Assembly (NCBI RefSeq): GCF_904848585.1
Contig: NZ_CAJHCR010000004.1
Coordinates: forward strand, 496,001 to 560,000
Length of the DNA stretch: 64,000 nt
Reading direction: 5' to 3'
From: Paraburkholderia kirstenboschensis
Lineage (GTDB): Bacteria; Pseudomonadota; Gammaproteobacteria; Burkholderiales; Burkholderiaceae
Shown: positions 38,593 to 47,930 of the stretch, piece by piece
Layout: each line of letters begins with the position of its first letter
Numbering within the stretch: the first letter of the stretch is position 1
Notes under the pieces: generated by a model
What the model was told of the DNA's origin: nothing
Seen by the model: only the letters and a program-made list of their open reading frames with translations
The model's database searches: none
Program-made: the position numbers and the translations under genes

Positions 38593-38934
38593 CGTGAAAC
38601 TCCGTGAATGATGAGTGCCGCGTCGCGCTGCGCGAGGTGCGCCATGCAAGCAACGCGGCGCGACGCGAGCCGGCACTGCTGCCGGCCCAAAGCAGTATAG
38701 GCCGCGCCTTCGGCCTGCAAAGTCGCTGGGCGCTCATACCGTTAATCGTCGGGCGAGGGGTTCGGTGCGGATCGCGGCTCGACCGCGGGCCCTTGAACGA
38801 ATTCGACGGGCGACGCACTCGCATGCAAGTGCTTGAACTGGCGCGATTTTATCACGCGATGCCGAAACTCGCCCGGCGCGCCCCGACGTACTACCGGCGA
38901 GCACCAAACAGCGAAAGCCCACCGCAAAAGGAAA
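38593..38934. other. queC promoter region and otherwise empty stretch
   Basis: About 340 bases without a credible gene. On the minus strand TTGCAG (38720-38715), 15-base spacer and TATACT (38699-38694) form a likely queCED promoter. Between it and queC lies a 10-bp inverted repeat CGCGTCGCGC (38619-38628) / GCGCGACGCG (38658-38667) that may fold in the leader. Nothing resembling a preQ1 riboswitch was recognised. Confidence 0.5.
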
Positions 38935-38965
38935 AGCCCCAGGAATCTTGCGATTTCCTGGGGCT
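38935..38965 (-). terminator. tRNA-Phe terminator
   Basis: Perfect 11-bp stem AGCCCCAGGAA (38935-38945) / TTCCTGGGGCT (38955-38965). On the minus strand it is followed by TTTTCCTTTT, seven bases after the mature tRNA end. Confidence 0.88.
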
Positions 38966-38971
38966 GAATCC

Positions 38972-39047
38972 TGGTGGCCTGGGACGGAATCGAACCATCG
39001 ACACGCGGATTTTCAATCCGCTGCTCTACCAACTGAGCTACCGGGCC
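38972..39047 (-). tRNA. tRNA-Phe (GAA)
   Basis: 76 nt including encoded CCA, folding as a cloverleaf. The anticodon loop is TTGAAAA with anticodon GAA; the T-loop is TTCGATT. The acceptor arm GGCCCGG / CCAGGCC contains one C5-A68 mismatch. A promoter with TTGCCC (39089-39084), 17-base spacer and TATCAT (39066-39061) lies upstream. Confidence 0.97.
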
Positions 39048-39142
39048 AACGAAGAACGAAATGATATCAAAGGGTCATTCGCTGGGCAAGCCCCTTCCCG
39101 AAAAAATCTGTGGCGGTGAAATCCGCCCGCGTAACGCGGTGC

Positions 39143-39835
39143 TCACTCGCCTTTGTTCTTCCCGAGATCGACGCCGAGCTGTTTGAGCTTGCGATACAAG
39201 TGCGTGCGCTCCAAGCCGGTCTTTTCCGCGACGCGCGTCATGCTGCCGTTCTCGCGCGCGAGGTGATACTCGAAGTACGCGCGCTCGAATGCATCGCGCG
39301 CATCGCGCAGCGGAATGTCGAACGAAATGGATGCCGTTTGCGCAGCGAGCACGCCGCTGCCCAAGCCGTCGGCTGAGGACAGCATCGGCAATGCAGCCGC
39401 CGAAGCCACAGCTGAAGAATTCATTGGCGACGCCGATTTCACCGCCGCGCCGCCCGGCGCAACTGCCGCAGTGCCGCGCGCGAGGCCTTGCTCCACGGCC
39501 TTTAGCAGCTTCTGTAGCGCGATCGGCTTCTCAAGAAAATTCAGCGCGCCGATCTTCGTCGCTTCAACTGCGGTGTCGATCGTCGCGTGACCTGACATCA
39601 TGATCACCGGCATCGTGAGCTGCCCTTGCGCAGCCCATTCCTTGAGCAGCGTCACGCCGTCGGTATCGGGCATCCAGATGTCGAGCAGCACCAGGTCCGG
39701 CGCCTGACGCAAACGGAATTCGCGCGCCTGTTGCGCGTTTTCCGCCGCCTCCACGACATGCCCCTCGTCGCTCAGGATCTCCGAGAGCAATTCCCGGATG
39801 CCCATTTCATCATCTACCACCAGGATGGTTGCCAT
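39143..39835 (-). CDS. ntrX: NtrX-type response regulator lacking the AAA+ domain
   Basis: Response regulator paired with the NtrY-type kinase. 230 residues: receiver domain 1-120 with Asp52 (LLDIWMPDTDG) and Lys in LEKPIAL. An Ala/Ser-rich linker covers about 125-165. A Fis-type helix-turn-helix forms the C-terminus (MTRVAEKTGLERTHLYRKLKQLGVDL). Classical NtrX is about 450 residues with a sigma-54-interacting AAA+ domain between these parts; here it is missing, so activation through sigma-54 is unlikely. Its ATG follows the ntrY stop directly (TAAATG). The linker sequence is smooth, so this looks like a real short form and not a recent deletion. Confidence 0.9.
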   Translation of the reverse strand: MATILVVDDEMGIRELLSEILSDEGHVVEAAENAQQAREFRLRQAPDLVLLDIWMPDTDGVTLLKEWAAQGQLTMPVIMMSGHATIDTAVEATKIGALNFLEKPIALQKLLKAVEQGLARGTAAVAPGGAAVKSASPMNSSAVASAAALPMLSSADGLGSGVLAAQTASISFDIPLRDARDAFERAYFEYHLARENGSMTRVAEKTGLERTHLYRKLKQLGVDLGKNKGE

Positions 39836-42250
39836 TTACGCTGCCTTTGTCTGCACTGTTGCTTTTGTCTTTCCCTGCGACGTACCGCCGTGCGCAGGAC
39901 GCGGTCCCGCTTCGGGAGCCGCGGCGTCGTCTGCCAGTTGAAGGAAGAGAATCGAAATTTGCGCGCCCTCGACGACATCGCCCGCTTTCATGCGGTTTCG
40001 AATGTCGATGCGCGCGCCATGTTCGTCGACGATCTTCTTGACCATCGCAAGACCCAGGCCCGTGCCTTTCGCCTTGGTCGTAACGTAAGGCTCGAATGCA
40101 CGGGTGAGGATACGCGTTGGGAAACCCGGTCCGTTATCCGACACTGTCAGACGTACCGCGACGCGTGCCTTGCCTTCCGCGTCGGGGTCTCCGTATTCTA
40201 CTGTCCTCGTCTCGAGCACCACACGCGGGTGCTCGACTTCGGCCACCGCGTCCTGCGCATTCTGCAGCAGGTTGTGAATCACCTGGCGCAATTGCGTTGC
40301 GTCGCCACGAATCGCGGGCAGCTCGGAGAGTTCGACATGAATCGCACCCTTGCCTTCCTCGATGCCATACAGCGTCAGCACTTCGCTCACGAGATCGTTC
40401 AACTGCAAGTGCGCGAGCACGGCGGGAGGCGTGCGCGCGTAGTCGCGGAAATTGTCGACCATCTGCTTCATCGCGGCGACCTGGTTCACGATTGTGGTCG
40501 CGCCGCGCTTGAGCACATCGGCGTCCGACGGCGACAGCTTGTCGGAGAGCTTCATCTGCAGACGTTCGGCCGAGAGCTGGATCGGCGTGAGCGGATTCTT
40601 GATCTCATGCGCGAGCCGCCGCGCGACCTCGCCCCATGCGATCGAACGCTGCGCGGAAATGACGTCCGAGATGTCGTCGAACACCACGACATAGCCCGAC
40701 GTCTGCATGTCCTGAGCGTCGCGATCGGTCGCCGACACAAGGCGCGCACCGCGCACGAGTAAAGTGAGCGGCTCGCTTTCGCCCGCCACCTGAACCGAGA
40801 ACTGCTGCTGCCAGTGGCCGCCGTCGTCGTGACCGTCGCCGCTTGCCGCTTCGCGATCGGCAAACGCCTTGCGCACCATGCCGCCGAATTCGCTCAGCAC
40901 GCCGATCTGTTCGAGCGCCGAGCCCAGCACCTCCTGGAACTGCTGACGGAAGATGCGCTCGGCGCCGCGATTCGCGGTAGTGAGCCGGAACTGGCGGTCG
41001 AACACGAACACGCCGGCCGTGAGGTTAGCGAGAATACTTTCCAGATACGCCTTCGAATGCTCCAGTGCGATGCGATTGTTCTCGACGGCCGCGCGTGCCT
41101 CGGATAACTGCCGCGTCATTGCATTGAACGACTGCGTGAGAAAGCCGAGTTCGTCGCGAGATTTGATCTCACGCTTCGGCGTGTAGTCACCCTCGGTGAT
41201 TTCCTTCGTGCCCTGCGCGAGCAGAAACAGCGGCCGCGCGAGCTGGTTGCCAAGCGCGAGCGCGAGCATCATCGCGATGAACGTGGCGAGAAAGAGCGCG
41301 AGCGTCAGCGTGCCGATATACATCTTGCGCAAGCCGGTACGTCCGAGCGCTTTCTCCTGATACTCACGATACGCGCGCTGCACAGCGTCGGCATTGCGGG
41401 CGAGCGATTGCGACACTGGCTGCGTGAGTTGCAGGAAGCGCTCAGTGGGCTGCAACAGCGCCGCGTTCGTGTCGGGAATGCGCTGCACGACACGCAGCCG
41501 CAGCGCGCCCTTGCTGCCGTGCGCGCGGGGATCGCCGTCGACTTCGCCCTCTATTGCCGCGTAGCCGCGCCCGCGCGCCTGGTCGAGCATCAGCGGCGTA
41601 GGCAGGTCGTTCGGCACGAGCGACGCGTAATTGCTCGATGCCTGCGCGACCACGTGCATGTCGGGTGTTGCGCCGGACATGCTGCGCGTGGGCTCGAGGA
41701 TCGTCGCGTCCTGCACGCCGAACTGGTCACGCAGACGCAGCAGCGTGAGCGTCGTGCCGGCGGCGTCCGCGCTCGCGAGCTGCTCGGACATCAGGCGGCC
41801 CTTGGTTTGCAGATCGGACAGCGACGCGTCGAGCATGCCGCGCCCGAGGTTCAGACCCGACGTGAGCGCGGTTTCGACATTCACGTCGAACCACGACTCG
41901 ATACTGCGCGACACGAACTGATACGAGACCACATAAATGATGCCGCCCGGCACCACGCCGACCAGCGCCATGAAGAACGCGAGCTTCGCGAGAAGCCGCG
42001 TGCCGAACTTACCCTTTCGCAAGCGCGCAATGATGATGATGACGAGCGTCGCCACCACCAGCAGAAAGATCATCGCGACCACGAGATTCGCGGCGTAGAG
42101 CCACTGGTAATAGCGGTCGAAGAATTCAGTGTTCGCGCTTGCCGCGGCGAGCAGCACGAGCAGCAACACGGCGGTCACTGCGACCGTGGAAACCAGCACG
42201 CGCACGACGATGCTGCTGACACTGGTGGCGGAGCGCACTTTATTTAGCAC
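39836..42250 (-). CDS. ntrY: NtrY-type membrane sensor histidine kinase
   Basis: Inner-membrane kinase of the NtrYX pair, linked in other bacteria to nitrogen, redox and envelope control. 804 residues: three membrane helices in the first 110 (VVRVLVSTVAVTAVLLLVLLAAA and others), a long periplasmic segment to about 310, a further helix, HAMP at about 335-385 and a PAS domain near 410-490. The dimerisation box is RRLAHEIKNPLTPIQLSAERL with His548, followed by ATPase motifs NLLQNAQDA and DNGPGFP. It starts inside the end of the DUF4390 gene (11-base overlap). Confidence 0.93.
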   Translation of the reverse strand: MLNKVRSATSVSSIVVRVLVSTVAVTAVLLLVLLAAASANTEFFDRYYQWLYAANLVVAMIFLLVVATLVIIIIARLRKGKFGTRLLAKLAFFMALVGVVPGGIIYVVSYQFVSRSIESWFDVNVETALTSGLNLGRGMLDASLSDLQTKGRLMSEQLASADAAGTTLTLLRLRDQFGVQDATILEPTRSMSGATPDMHVVAQASSNYASLVPNDLPTPLMLDQARGRGYAAIEGEVDGDPRAHGSKGALRLRVVQRIPDTNAALLQPTERFLQLTQPVSQSLARNADAVQRAYREYQEKALGRTGLRKMYIGTLTLALFLATFIAMMLALALGNQLARPLFLLAQGTKEITEGDYTPKREIKSRDELGFLTQSFNAMTRQLSEARAAVENNRIALEHSKAYLESILANLTAGVFVFDRQFRLTTANRGAERIFRQQFQEVLGSALEQIGVLSEFGGMVRKAFADREAASGDGHDDGGHWQQQFSVQVAGESEPLTLLVRGARLVSATDRDAQDMQTSGYVVVFDDISDVISAQRSIAWGEVARRLAHEIKNPLTPIQLSAERLQMKLSDKLSPSDADVLKRGATTIVNQVAAMKQMVDNFRDYARTPPAVLAHLQLNDLVSEVLTLYGIEEGKGAIHVELSELPAIRGDATQLRQVIHNLLQNAQDAVAEVEHPRVVLETRTVEYGDPDAEGKARVAVRLTVSDNGPGFPTRILTRAFEPYVTTKAKGTGLGLAMVKKIVDEHGARIDIRNRMKAGDVVEGAQISILFLQLADDAAAPEAGPRPAHGGTSQGKTKATVQTKAA

Positions 42251-42839
42251 GTTCGGTCACCGTAAAAGTAAAGCGCTTCCATTCGGAAGCGAGGTTCCAG
42301 TCGCGGTTGTTGACCGCGTCGATCTGGAACGGCTTGGGCATCAACGCGATGTCGAGTTGCATGCGCACGGACGCGTTGTACGTCTCGCCGGCATGCACTT
42401 CGTTGCGGTCGATCACATGCCACGACGTCACGTGCTTGATGACCGCGAGCGCATCTTTAAGCGTTGTAAAGCCGAGTTGCAAACCGCCGGACGACACACT
42501 GGACACGCGATATTCGCGCGTGAGCGGCTGAAACGACAGGCGAAGGCTTTGCGACACGTTCACCGGCTGCTCGTCGAACCAGTACCAGCGCGGTCGGCTC
42601 AACTCGAAGTCGGTTGTGAAGTACAGCGGAATGCCTTTATTCACGGCGTCTTCGAGATTGCTGTTCAACTCGAAGTCGAAACGCGCGTCGAGGCTCCAAC
42701 CGGTATTGTCGGCTTGCAGCGAAGCGCGCTGCACGGCGATCGAGTCGGCGTACGCCGCGCCGGGCGCGACGAGCCAGACGGCCAGCGCGACCCAAAGCAC
42801 GGCAGCGAGCCGAAGCGGGAAGAAGCGTTTGATGGTCAC
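42240..42839 (-). CDS. DUF4390 protein, exported
   Basis: A 199-residue protein with an N-terminal signal sequence (LRLAAVLWVALAVWLVAPGAAYADS) and then a mainly beta-type domain of the DUF4390 family: ARFDFELNSNLEDAVNKGIPL and RYRVSS-type strands. Function unknown. It lies between rsmB (ATGA overlap) and ntrY (11-base overlap), an order conserved in Burkholderiales. A periplasmic role connected to NtrY sensing is conceivable but only inferred from position. Confidence 0.88.
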   Translation of the reverse strand: MTIKRFFPLRLAAVLWVALAVWLVAPGAAYADSIAVQRASLQADNTGWSLDARFDFELNSNLEDAVNKGIPLYFTTDFELSRPRWYWFDEQPVNVSQSLRLSFQPLTREYRVSSVSSGGLQLGFTTLKDALAVIKHVTSWHVIDRNEVHAGETYNASVRMQLDIALMPKPFQIDAVNNRDWNLASEWKRFTFTVTERAK

Positions 42840-44275
42840 CGTTTCTGAAAGCGCGCGTAGAAAAATCCGTCGTGGTCTGAGTTCGCGCCGGCGCTGAGGT
42901 CAGCGAATTCTCCGGCATGGGAACCGGCCGATGTGTCGGCGGGCGCGCGGGCGACCGAAGGTAAAAGTTGCCCCGGCGCGTCCAATCGTACCGCATCCTG
43001 GTGCTTGTCTCCAAACCACTGCGCCTGCAACTCGCCTTCTTCGGGAAAGATCGAGCACGTAACGTAGAGCAATTCGCCGCCTGGCTTCACGAGCGGCCAG
43101 AGCGCGCCGAGAATGCGCCGCTGTTCGTCGACGAGCGCGGGAATATCGGACGCGCGGCGCAACCAGCGAATATCCGGATGACGCCGCACGATGCCCGACG
43201 CCGAGCACGGCACATCGGCGAGAATGCGGTCGAACGGTTGATCGATGTCGTCGTGCCATTGGGACGGCGTGCCCGCGTCACCGATACGCACTTCCGCCTG
43301 GAGCTTCAGGCGCTGCAAGTTTTCGCCGATGCGCCGCGCGCGCGTCGCATCGCTTTCGAGCGCAACCAGTTGCAGGTTCGCCAGTTCCAGTAGATGCCCA
43401 GTCTTGCCGCCGGGCGCCGCGCACGCGTCGAGCACGCGCATGCCGTCACGCACGCCGAGCAGTTGCGCGGCGAGCTGAGCGCCTGCGTCCTGCACCGAGA
43501 CCACGCCTTCGCTAAAGCCGGGAATGCGATCGACAGGCATGGGCGTAGCGAGCTTCACCGCGAACTCGCCAGCTTTGCTCGCGGCGATGTGATGCTGCTC
43601 GAGAACCTGTAGATACGCATCGACCGTCGAATGTCGGACGTTCACACGCAGCGTCAACGGACCTTGCGTGTTGCCGGCCGCGAGCACGTCTTGCCATGCG
43701 TCGGGCCATGCGCGCCTTACCGCGTCGATCCACCATGCCGGGTAGTTCCAGCGCGCGACTTCATCGGTCTGCGCCGCTTCGAGCAGCGCCTCGCGTTCGC
43801 GCAGAAAGCTGCGCAGCACGGCGTTGACGAGCCCCTTAGCGAATGAGAATTCGCGACGCGCCGAGATCGCGCTGACTGCCTGGTCGACTACCGTGAACGG
43901 CGTGTAGGCTGCGCTGGCTTCGTCGTCGATCAGGAGCGCGAGCGAGCAGGCAAGCACATGACCGACGTGCGGCGGCGGCGCCTTCTTGACGAGCCTCGCG
44001 ATCAACCATTCGGCAGTCGCGAGACGCCGCATCGTGCGATAGGCGATGTCCTGTACTGCGCCGCGCGCAGCAGCGGCACTGCCCTCTGGCGCAGACACGA
44101 AAACGGACTGCAGCGCGGCCGGCAAAGCCGCCCCAAGGCGGACGGCGCCTACCGCTTGCGCTGCACAGTCGAGCGCAAAGCCGAGCGATTCCGGCGCGAG
44201 ATGCAACACGGACAAGCGGGATTCGCGCGGACGCGCCGACGAAGAAGCAGAACGCGAAGAAGGCTTTGGGATCAT
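42836..44275 (-). CDS. rsmB: 16S rRNA (cytosine-967-C5)-methyltransferase
   Basis: Methylates C967 of 16S rRNA. 479 residues: an N-terminal NusB-like RNA-binding domain (about 25-190) and a Rossmann methyltransferase domain with SAM motif DACAAPGGKTGHLLEL. Both family cysteines are present: Cys357 in DVPCSAS and catalytic Cys407 in VTCSIFPEEGE. The ATG at 44275 gives MIPKPSSRSASSS, an ordinary Burkholderia start; a GTG 27 codons upstream is possible. First gene of a coupled run rsmB–DUF4390–ntrY–ntrX. Confidence 0.94.
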   Translation of the reverse strand: MIPKPSSRSASSSARPRESRLSVLHLAPESLGFALDCAAQAVGAVRLGAALPAALQSVFVSAPEGSAAAARGAVQDIAYRTMRRLATAEWLIARLVKKAPPPHVGHVLACSLALLIDDEASAAYTPFTVVDQAVSAISARREFSFAKGLVNAVLRSFLREREALLEAAQTDEVARWNYPAWWIDAVRRAWPDAWQDVLAAGNTQGPLTLRVNVRHSTVDAYLQVLEQHHIAASKAGEFAVKLATPMPVDRIPGFSEGVVSVQDAGAQLAAQLLGVRDGMRVLDACAAPGGKTGHLLELANLQLVALESDATRARRIGENLQRLKLQAEVRIGDAGTPSQWHDDIDQPFDRILADVPCSASGIVRRHPDIRWLRRASDIPALVDEQRRILGALWPLVKPGGELLYVTCSIFPEEGELQAQWFGDKHQDAVRLDAPGQLLPSVARAPADTSAGSHAGEFADLSAGANSDHDGFFYARFQKR

Positions 44276-44390
44276 GGGAAGGCAAAGGCAGGCCGCGCGG
44301 TACGCGCGACACAATGAACACACATTGTAGCGTGGCGCGGCTAACGGGCCCCGCACGGGCGGCGGCAGCGGGAGCGTGCGCTGTCACGAA

Positions 44391-44421
44391 ATAAAAAAGG
44401 CGAGTCAGAAGACTCGCCTTT
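44391..44421 (-). terminator. htpX terminator
   Basis: Perfect 11-bp stem AAAGGCGAGTC (44396-44406) / GACTCGCCTTT (44411-44421), loop AGAA. On the minus strand it continues into TTTTTTATTT. It lies 23 bases after the htpX stop. Confidence 0.92.
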
Positions 44422-44443
44422 GGTTATGCACTGTGCATCGGCG

Positions 44444-45301
44444 TTATTCGAAGCGCCCGGTTCGGGCCATTTCCATCAAACGCGCGATGCGTTCTTCTGT
44501 GGACGGGTGCGTTGAAAACAGATTCGCGATGCCGCCGCTCGCCAGCGGATTCATGATCATCATCTGCGCAGTGGCCGGATGCTGCTCGGCTGCCGGAAAC
44601 GGAATGCCGCTCGCATAACGATGAATCTTGTCGAGCGCCGAAGCGAGCGCTTGCGGGTCGCCGGAAATCTGCGCGCCGCCACGATCCGCTTCGAATTCGC
44701 GCGCACGCGAGATCGCCATCTGGATCAGCGCACCGGCGATAGGCGCGAGCAGCGCGACCGCAATGCTGGCGATCGGGTTCGTGGGACGCCCGTTTTCGTC
44801 GCGGCCGCCGAAGAACATAGCAAAGTTCGCGAGCGCGGAAATCGCGCCGGCCATGGTGGCCGAAATCGTCGAAATCAGAATGTCGCGGTGCTTCACGTGC
44901 GCCAGCTCGTGCGCCATCACGCCGCGCATTTCGCGCTCGGACAGCACGCGCAGAATGCCCGTGGTCGCGGCAATGGCTGCATGCTCCGGATTGCGGCCGG
45001 TGGCGAATGCGTTCGGCGCGTCTTCGTTGATCAGATACACGCGCGGCATCGGCAAGCCGGCGCGCGTGGAGAGCTCGCGCACCATGCGGTAGAACTGCGG
45101 CGCGCTGGTTTCGTCCACTTCCTGCGCGTTGTACATGCGCAGCACCATCTTGTCCGAGAACCAGTACGAAAAGAAATTCATGCCGAGAGCAATGACGAAC
45201 GCGATCGTCATGCCGCGCGAGCCGCCTATCACTCCGCCGATCACGATGAAAAGGGCCGTGATCGCGGCCATCAACATCGCGGTTTTGACCCAATTGAACA
45301 T
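44444..45301 (-). CDS. htpX: Membrane zinc protease HtpX
   Basis: M48 heat-shock protease that degrades damaged inner-membrane proteins. 285 residues with N-terminal membrane helices (4-26 and 31-50), catalytic HELAH at 131-135, the third ligand in REFEADRGG, and a further hydrophobic pair near 150-195. The ATG at 45301 has AAGGAG eight bases upstream; an in-frame ATG 13 codons earlier is not used. Confidence 0.96.
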   Translation of the reverse strand: MFNWVKTAMLMAAITALFIVIGGVIGGSRGMTIAFVIALGMNFFSYWFSDKMVLRMYNAQEVDETSAPQFYRMVRELSTRAGLPMPRVYLINEDAPNAFATGRNPEHAAIAATTGILRVLSEREMRGVMAHELAHVKHRDILISTISATMAGAISALANFAMFFGGRDENGRPTNPIASIAVALLAPIAGALIQMAISRAREFEADRGGAQISGDPQALASALDKIHRYASGIPFPAAEQHPATAQMMIMNPLASGGIANLFSTHPSTEERIARLMEMARTGRFE

Positions 45302-45405
45302 GTCTGCAACTCCTTGCCCTAACTCGGGGTTCATTTCCATGCCGCATCGTCGCGGCGCCTGATTGTAAGCTAAATGTTAGATATGGGCGCACGCGGAAAA
45401 TTCAA

Positions 45406-46047
45406 TCATCTCGACGCGGTAGCGAGCTTGATTCCCAGCCCGACAAAGGCGCTGCCGACGCCGCGGTCCAGCCACTTCTTCACTGACGGCTTGCCGGAGA
45501 AACGCCGCGTCACGCTGCCGGCGATCCACGCGACAAAGCTGTTCCACAGCATGCTCATCACGACGAATACGGCGCCGAGCGTGAGAAAAGCGAGCGCCTT
45601 GTGATCCGTGCCGGCGGTAACGAACTGCGGAAAGAACGAGACGAAGAAAAGCACGACCTTGGGGTTCAGTACGTTTGTCCAGAAGCCTTGCAGGAACAGT
45701 TGGCGCAGCGACTTTGGCGCACCGGCCGCGCGTGCTTCGCCGCGGGCTTCGTCGTCGGCAGGTTTGGCGAAAATGAGGCGCACCCCGAGATAGATCAGAT
45801 AAATCGCGCCGACAAACTTGATGACGGTGAACGCCGTGGCCGACGCGGCGAGCAGCGCGGTCAAGCCGAACGCGCAAGCTAGCGAATGAACGCAGCACCC
45901 GGCCGAAATTCCGAGTGCGGACATAAGCCCCGCGCCGCGGCCCTGCGCGACGCTACGCCCGACGATATAAGCCGTATCCGGCCCGGGCGTCACGTTCAGC
46001 AAAAAGACTGCGACGACGAAAAACTCGAAATGAGTGATGCCGAACAT
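45406..46047 (-). CDS. LysE/RhtB-family amino-acid exporter
   Basis: A 213-residue inner-membrane protein with about six hydrophobic segments and the family start motif FFVVAVFLLNVTPGPDTAYIVGRSVAQG. It has the mid-chain LIYLGVRL and QGFWTNVLNPKVVLFF motifs of threonine/homoserine-type exporters. Substrate unknown. It lies between fmt and htpX on the same strand. Confidence 0.9.
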   Translation of the reverse strand: MFGITHFEFFVVAVFLLNVTPGPDTAYIVGRSVAQGRGAGLMSALGISAGCCVHSLACAFGLTALLAASATAFTVIKFVGAIYLIYLGVRLIFAKPADDEARGEARAAGAPKSLRQLFLQGFWTNVLNPKVVLFFVSFFPQFVTAGTDHKALAFLTLGAVFVVMSMLWNSFVAWIAGSVTRRFSGKPSVKKWLDRGVGSAFVGLGIKLATASR

Positions 46048-46160
46048 GAGAATCCTCGGAACATGAGCGTGTGCATGGAGGATTTTAACGCGCGGCGACT
46101 GTCAAGCGGGGCCGTTGAGCATCGGCCAAACGGACGATGTTCAGACGCCGCCGACTGGTC

Positions 46161-47147
46161 CTACTTTGCTTCGGGAAGCTGGAAACGCTGCCCCGTAGCC
46201 AGCGCAAAACCGGCCAGGAATTCGCGTACCGGCAGACGTTTGCCGCCGGGTTTCTGCAATTGCGTGAGACGCAGCGCGCCTTCGCCGCAGGTTACGACGA
46301 CTCCTTCTGGCGAAACGCTGGTGATCGTGCCGGGCGCATCCCCGCCTTGCGCGAGTTCCGGCGTCGCCGCCCAGATCTTGATCGACGTGCCGTCTTCGAG
46401 CGTAGCCACACTGCCCGGAAAGGGATCGAACGCGCGCACCTGGCGGGCGAGCACCGAAGCCGGGCGGCGCCAGTCGAGCGCGGCCTCGTGCTTGCCGATC
46501 TTTTCGGCGTAAGTGACGCCCTCCGCGGGTTGCGGCGTCGAGGCCAGCTTGCCGTTGCGCTCGAGTTCCACGAGCGCCTCCACTATCAGCTTCGCGCCTT
46601 CCTTGGCGAGGCGGTCATGCAAGGTGGCCGTGGTGTCGTTCGCGGAAATGGGCGTGCGTATCTCGGAGATCATCGCGCCGGTGTCTAGACCGGCATCCAT
46701 TTGCATCAGCGTGATGCCGGTTTGAGCGTCGCCCGCTTCGATTGCACGATGGATCGGCGCCGCGCCGCGCCAACGCGGCAACAGCGACGCGTGAATATTG
46801 ATGCAGCCGAGCGGCGCGATATCGAGCACTTCCTGCGGCAGGATCAGGCCGTAGGCTGCAACCACCATCACGTCGTGCGGCGTGGCGCGCAGGAGGTTGA
46901 TGGCGGCCTCGGCCTCGGCCGGGTACTTCCCCGCCCGGCGCAGCGAAGGCGGCTGCGCGACGGCAAGCCCATGTTCTTCGGCGTAGCGCTTGACCGGGCT
47001 CGCCTGCAGTTTCATGCCGCGCCCGGCCGGGCGGTCGGGTTGCGTCAGCACGAGCGGCACCGGAAAACCGGCACCGTGGATCGCGGCCAGCGCGGCCGAC
47101 GCAAATTCCGGCGTACCGGCAAAGACAACGCGCAACGAATGGCTCAT
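46161..47147 (-). CDS. fmt: Methionyl-tRNA formyltransferase
   Basis: Formylates initiator Met-tRNA with 10-formyl-tetrahydrofolate. 328 residues: formyltransferase fold with [12 protein letters not shown] at the N-terminus, the catalytic segment [21 protein letters not shown] and the DAGLDTGAM loop. A C-terminal OB-type tRNA-binding domain follows. It sits 37 bases after def, the usual partner that removes the formyl group. Confidence 0.97.
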   Translation of the reverse strand: MSHSLRVVFAGTPEFASAALAAIHGAGFPVPLVLTQPDRPAGRGMKLQASPVKRYAEEHGLAVAQPPSLRRAGKYPAEAEAAINLLRATPHDVMVVAAYGLILPQEVLDIAPLGCINIHASLLPRWRGAAPIHRAIEAGDAQTGITLMQMDAGLDTGAMISEIRTPISANDTTATLHDRLAKEGAKLIVEALVELERNGKLASTPQPAEGVTYAEKIGKHEAALDWRRPASVLARQVRAFDPFPGSVATLEDGTSIKIWAATPELAQGGDAPGTITSVSPEGVVVTCGEGALRLTQLQKPGGKRLPVREFLAGFALATGQRFQLPEAK

Positions 47148-47184
47148 GAGCAGGGGCGGAAGCAGGGAGCGGAACGGACGCGCA

Positions 47185-47688
47185 TTACATTGCGTGGGCG
47201 AGCTTCTTCATCTTGCTCTTGATGCGCGTCTGCTTCAGCGGCGACAGATACTCGACGAACACGCGGCCCATCAGGTGATCCATTTCGTGCTGGATGCACA
47301 CGGCGAGCAAACCCTCGCAATCCATTTCGAAGGTTTCGCCCTTTTCGTTCAGTGCCCGCACGCGCACTTTCTCGGCGCGCTCGACGTTGTCGTAAATGCC
47401 CGGCACGGACAGGCAGCCTTCTTCCGACAGCTTTCTCTCGTTGCTGGACCAGACGATTTCCGGATTGATGAAGGCGAGCAGTTGATCGTGCGCGTCCGAC
47501 ACGTCGATCACGATCACGCGCTCGTGCACGTCCACCTGGGTGGCCGCAAGGCCAACGCCGGGCGCGGCATACATGGTCTCGGCCATGTCCGCGACGAGAC
47601 GGCGGATGCGGTCGTTGACCTGTTCGACCGGCTTAGCGACCTTGTGCAGCCGTTTGTCCGGGTAATTGAGGATGTTCAGTAAAGCCAT
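47185..47688 (-). CDS. def: Peptide deformylase
   Basis: Metal enzyme that removes the N-formyl group from new proteins. 167 residues with motif 1 GVGLAATQ (44-51), motif 2 EGCLSVP (90-96, metal ligand Cys92) and motif 3 HEMDH (134-138). The ATG at 47688 starts the family sequence [14 protein letters not shown]; an in-frame start 29 codons upstream is not conserved. Divergent from dprA. Confidence 0.97.
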   Translation of the reverse strand: MALLNILNYPDKRLHKVAKPVEQVNDRIRRLVADMAETMYAAPGVGLAATQVDVHERVIVIDVSDAHDQLLAFINPEIVWSSNERKLSEEGCLSVPGIYDNVERAEKVRVRALNEKGETFEMDCEGLLAVCIQHEMDHLMGRVFVEYLSPLKQTRIKSKMKKLAHAM

Positions 47689-47930
47689 GATTTCGAGTGT
47701 GATTTCGGCGCCGCTAACCGTGGGAGGGCTCACGTTGGCCATTTGGCCAGGTTGTCGGCCCGTCGCAATACGCACACGATAGATGGGGTCGAACCGGTTC
47801 GATTCAACGCGCCAGATGCGCCAAACGACGAGCCCGCGCGGGTGGGCGCGGCGCTGCAGTTATTTCGGATGATGAAAATTTTAGCATGGCGCCCGCCTGC
47901 CCGCTGGCCCTGCACGAGGATCGCCCCGCA

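Noticed and set aside
38593..38720. preQ1 riboswitch before queC
   Set aside because: No short stem with A-rich tail typical of preQ1 classes; only a GC inverted repeat.
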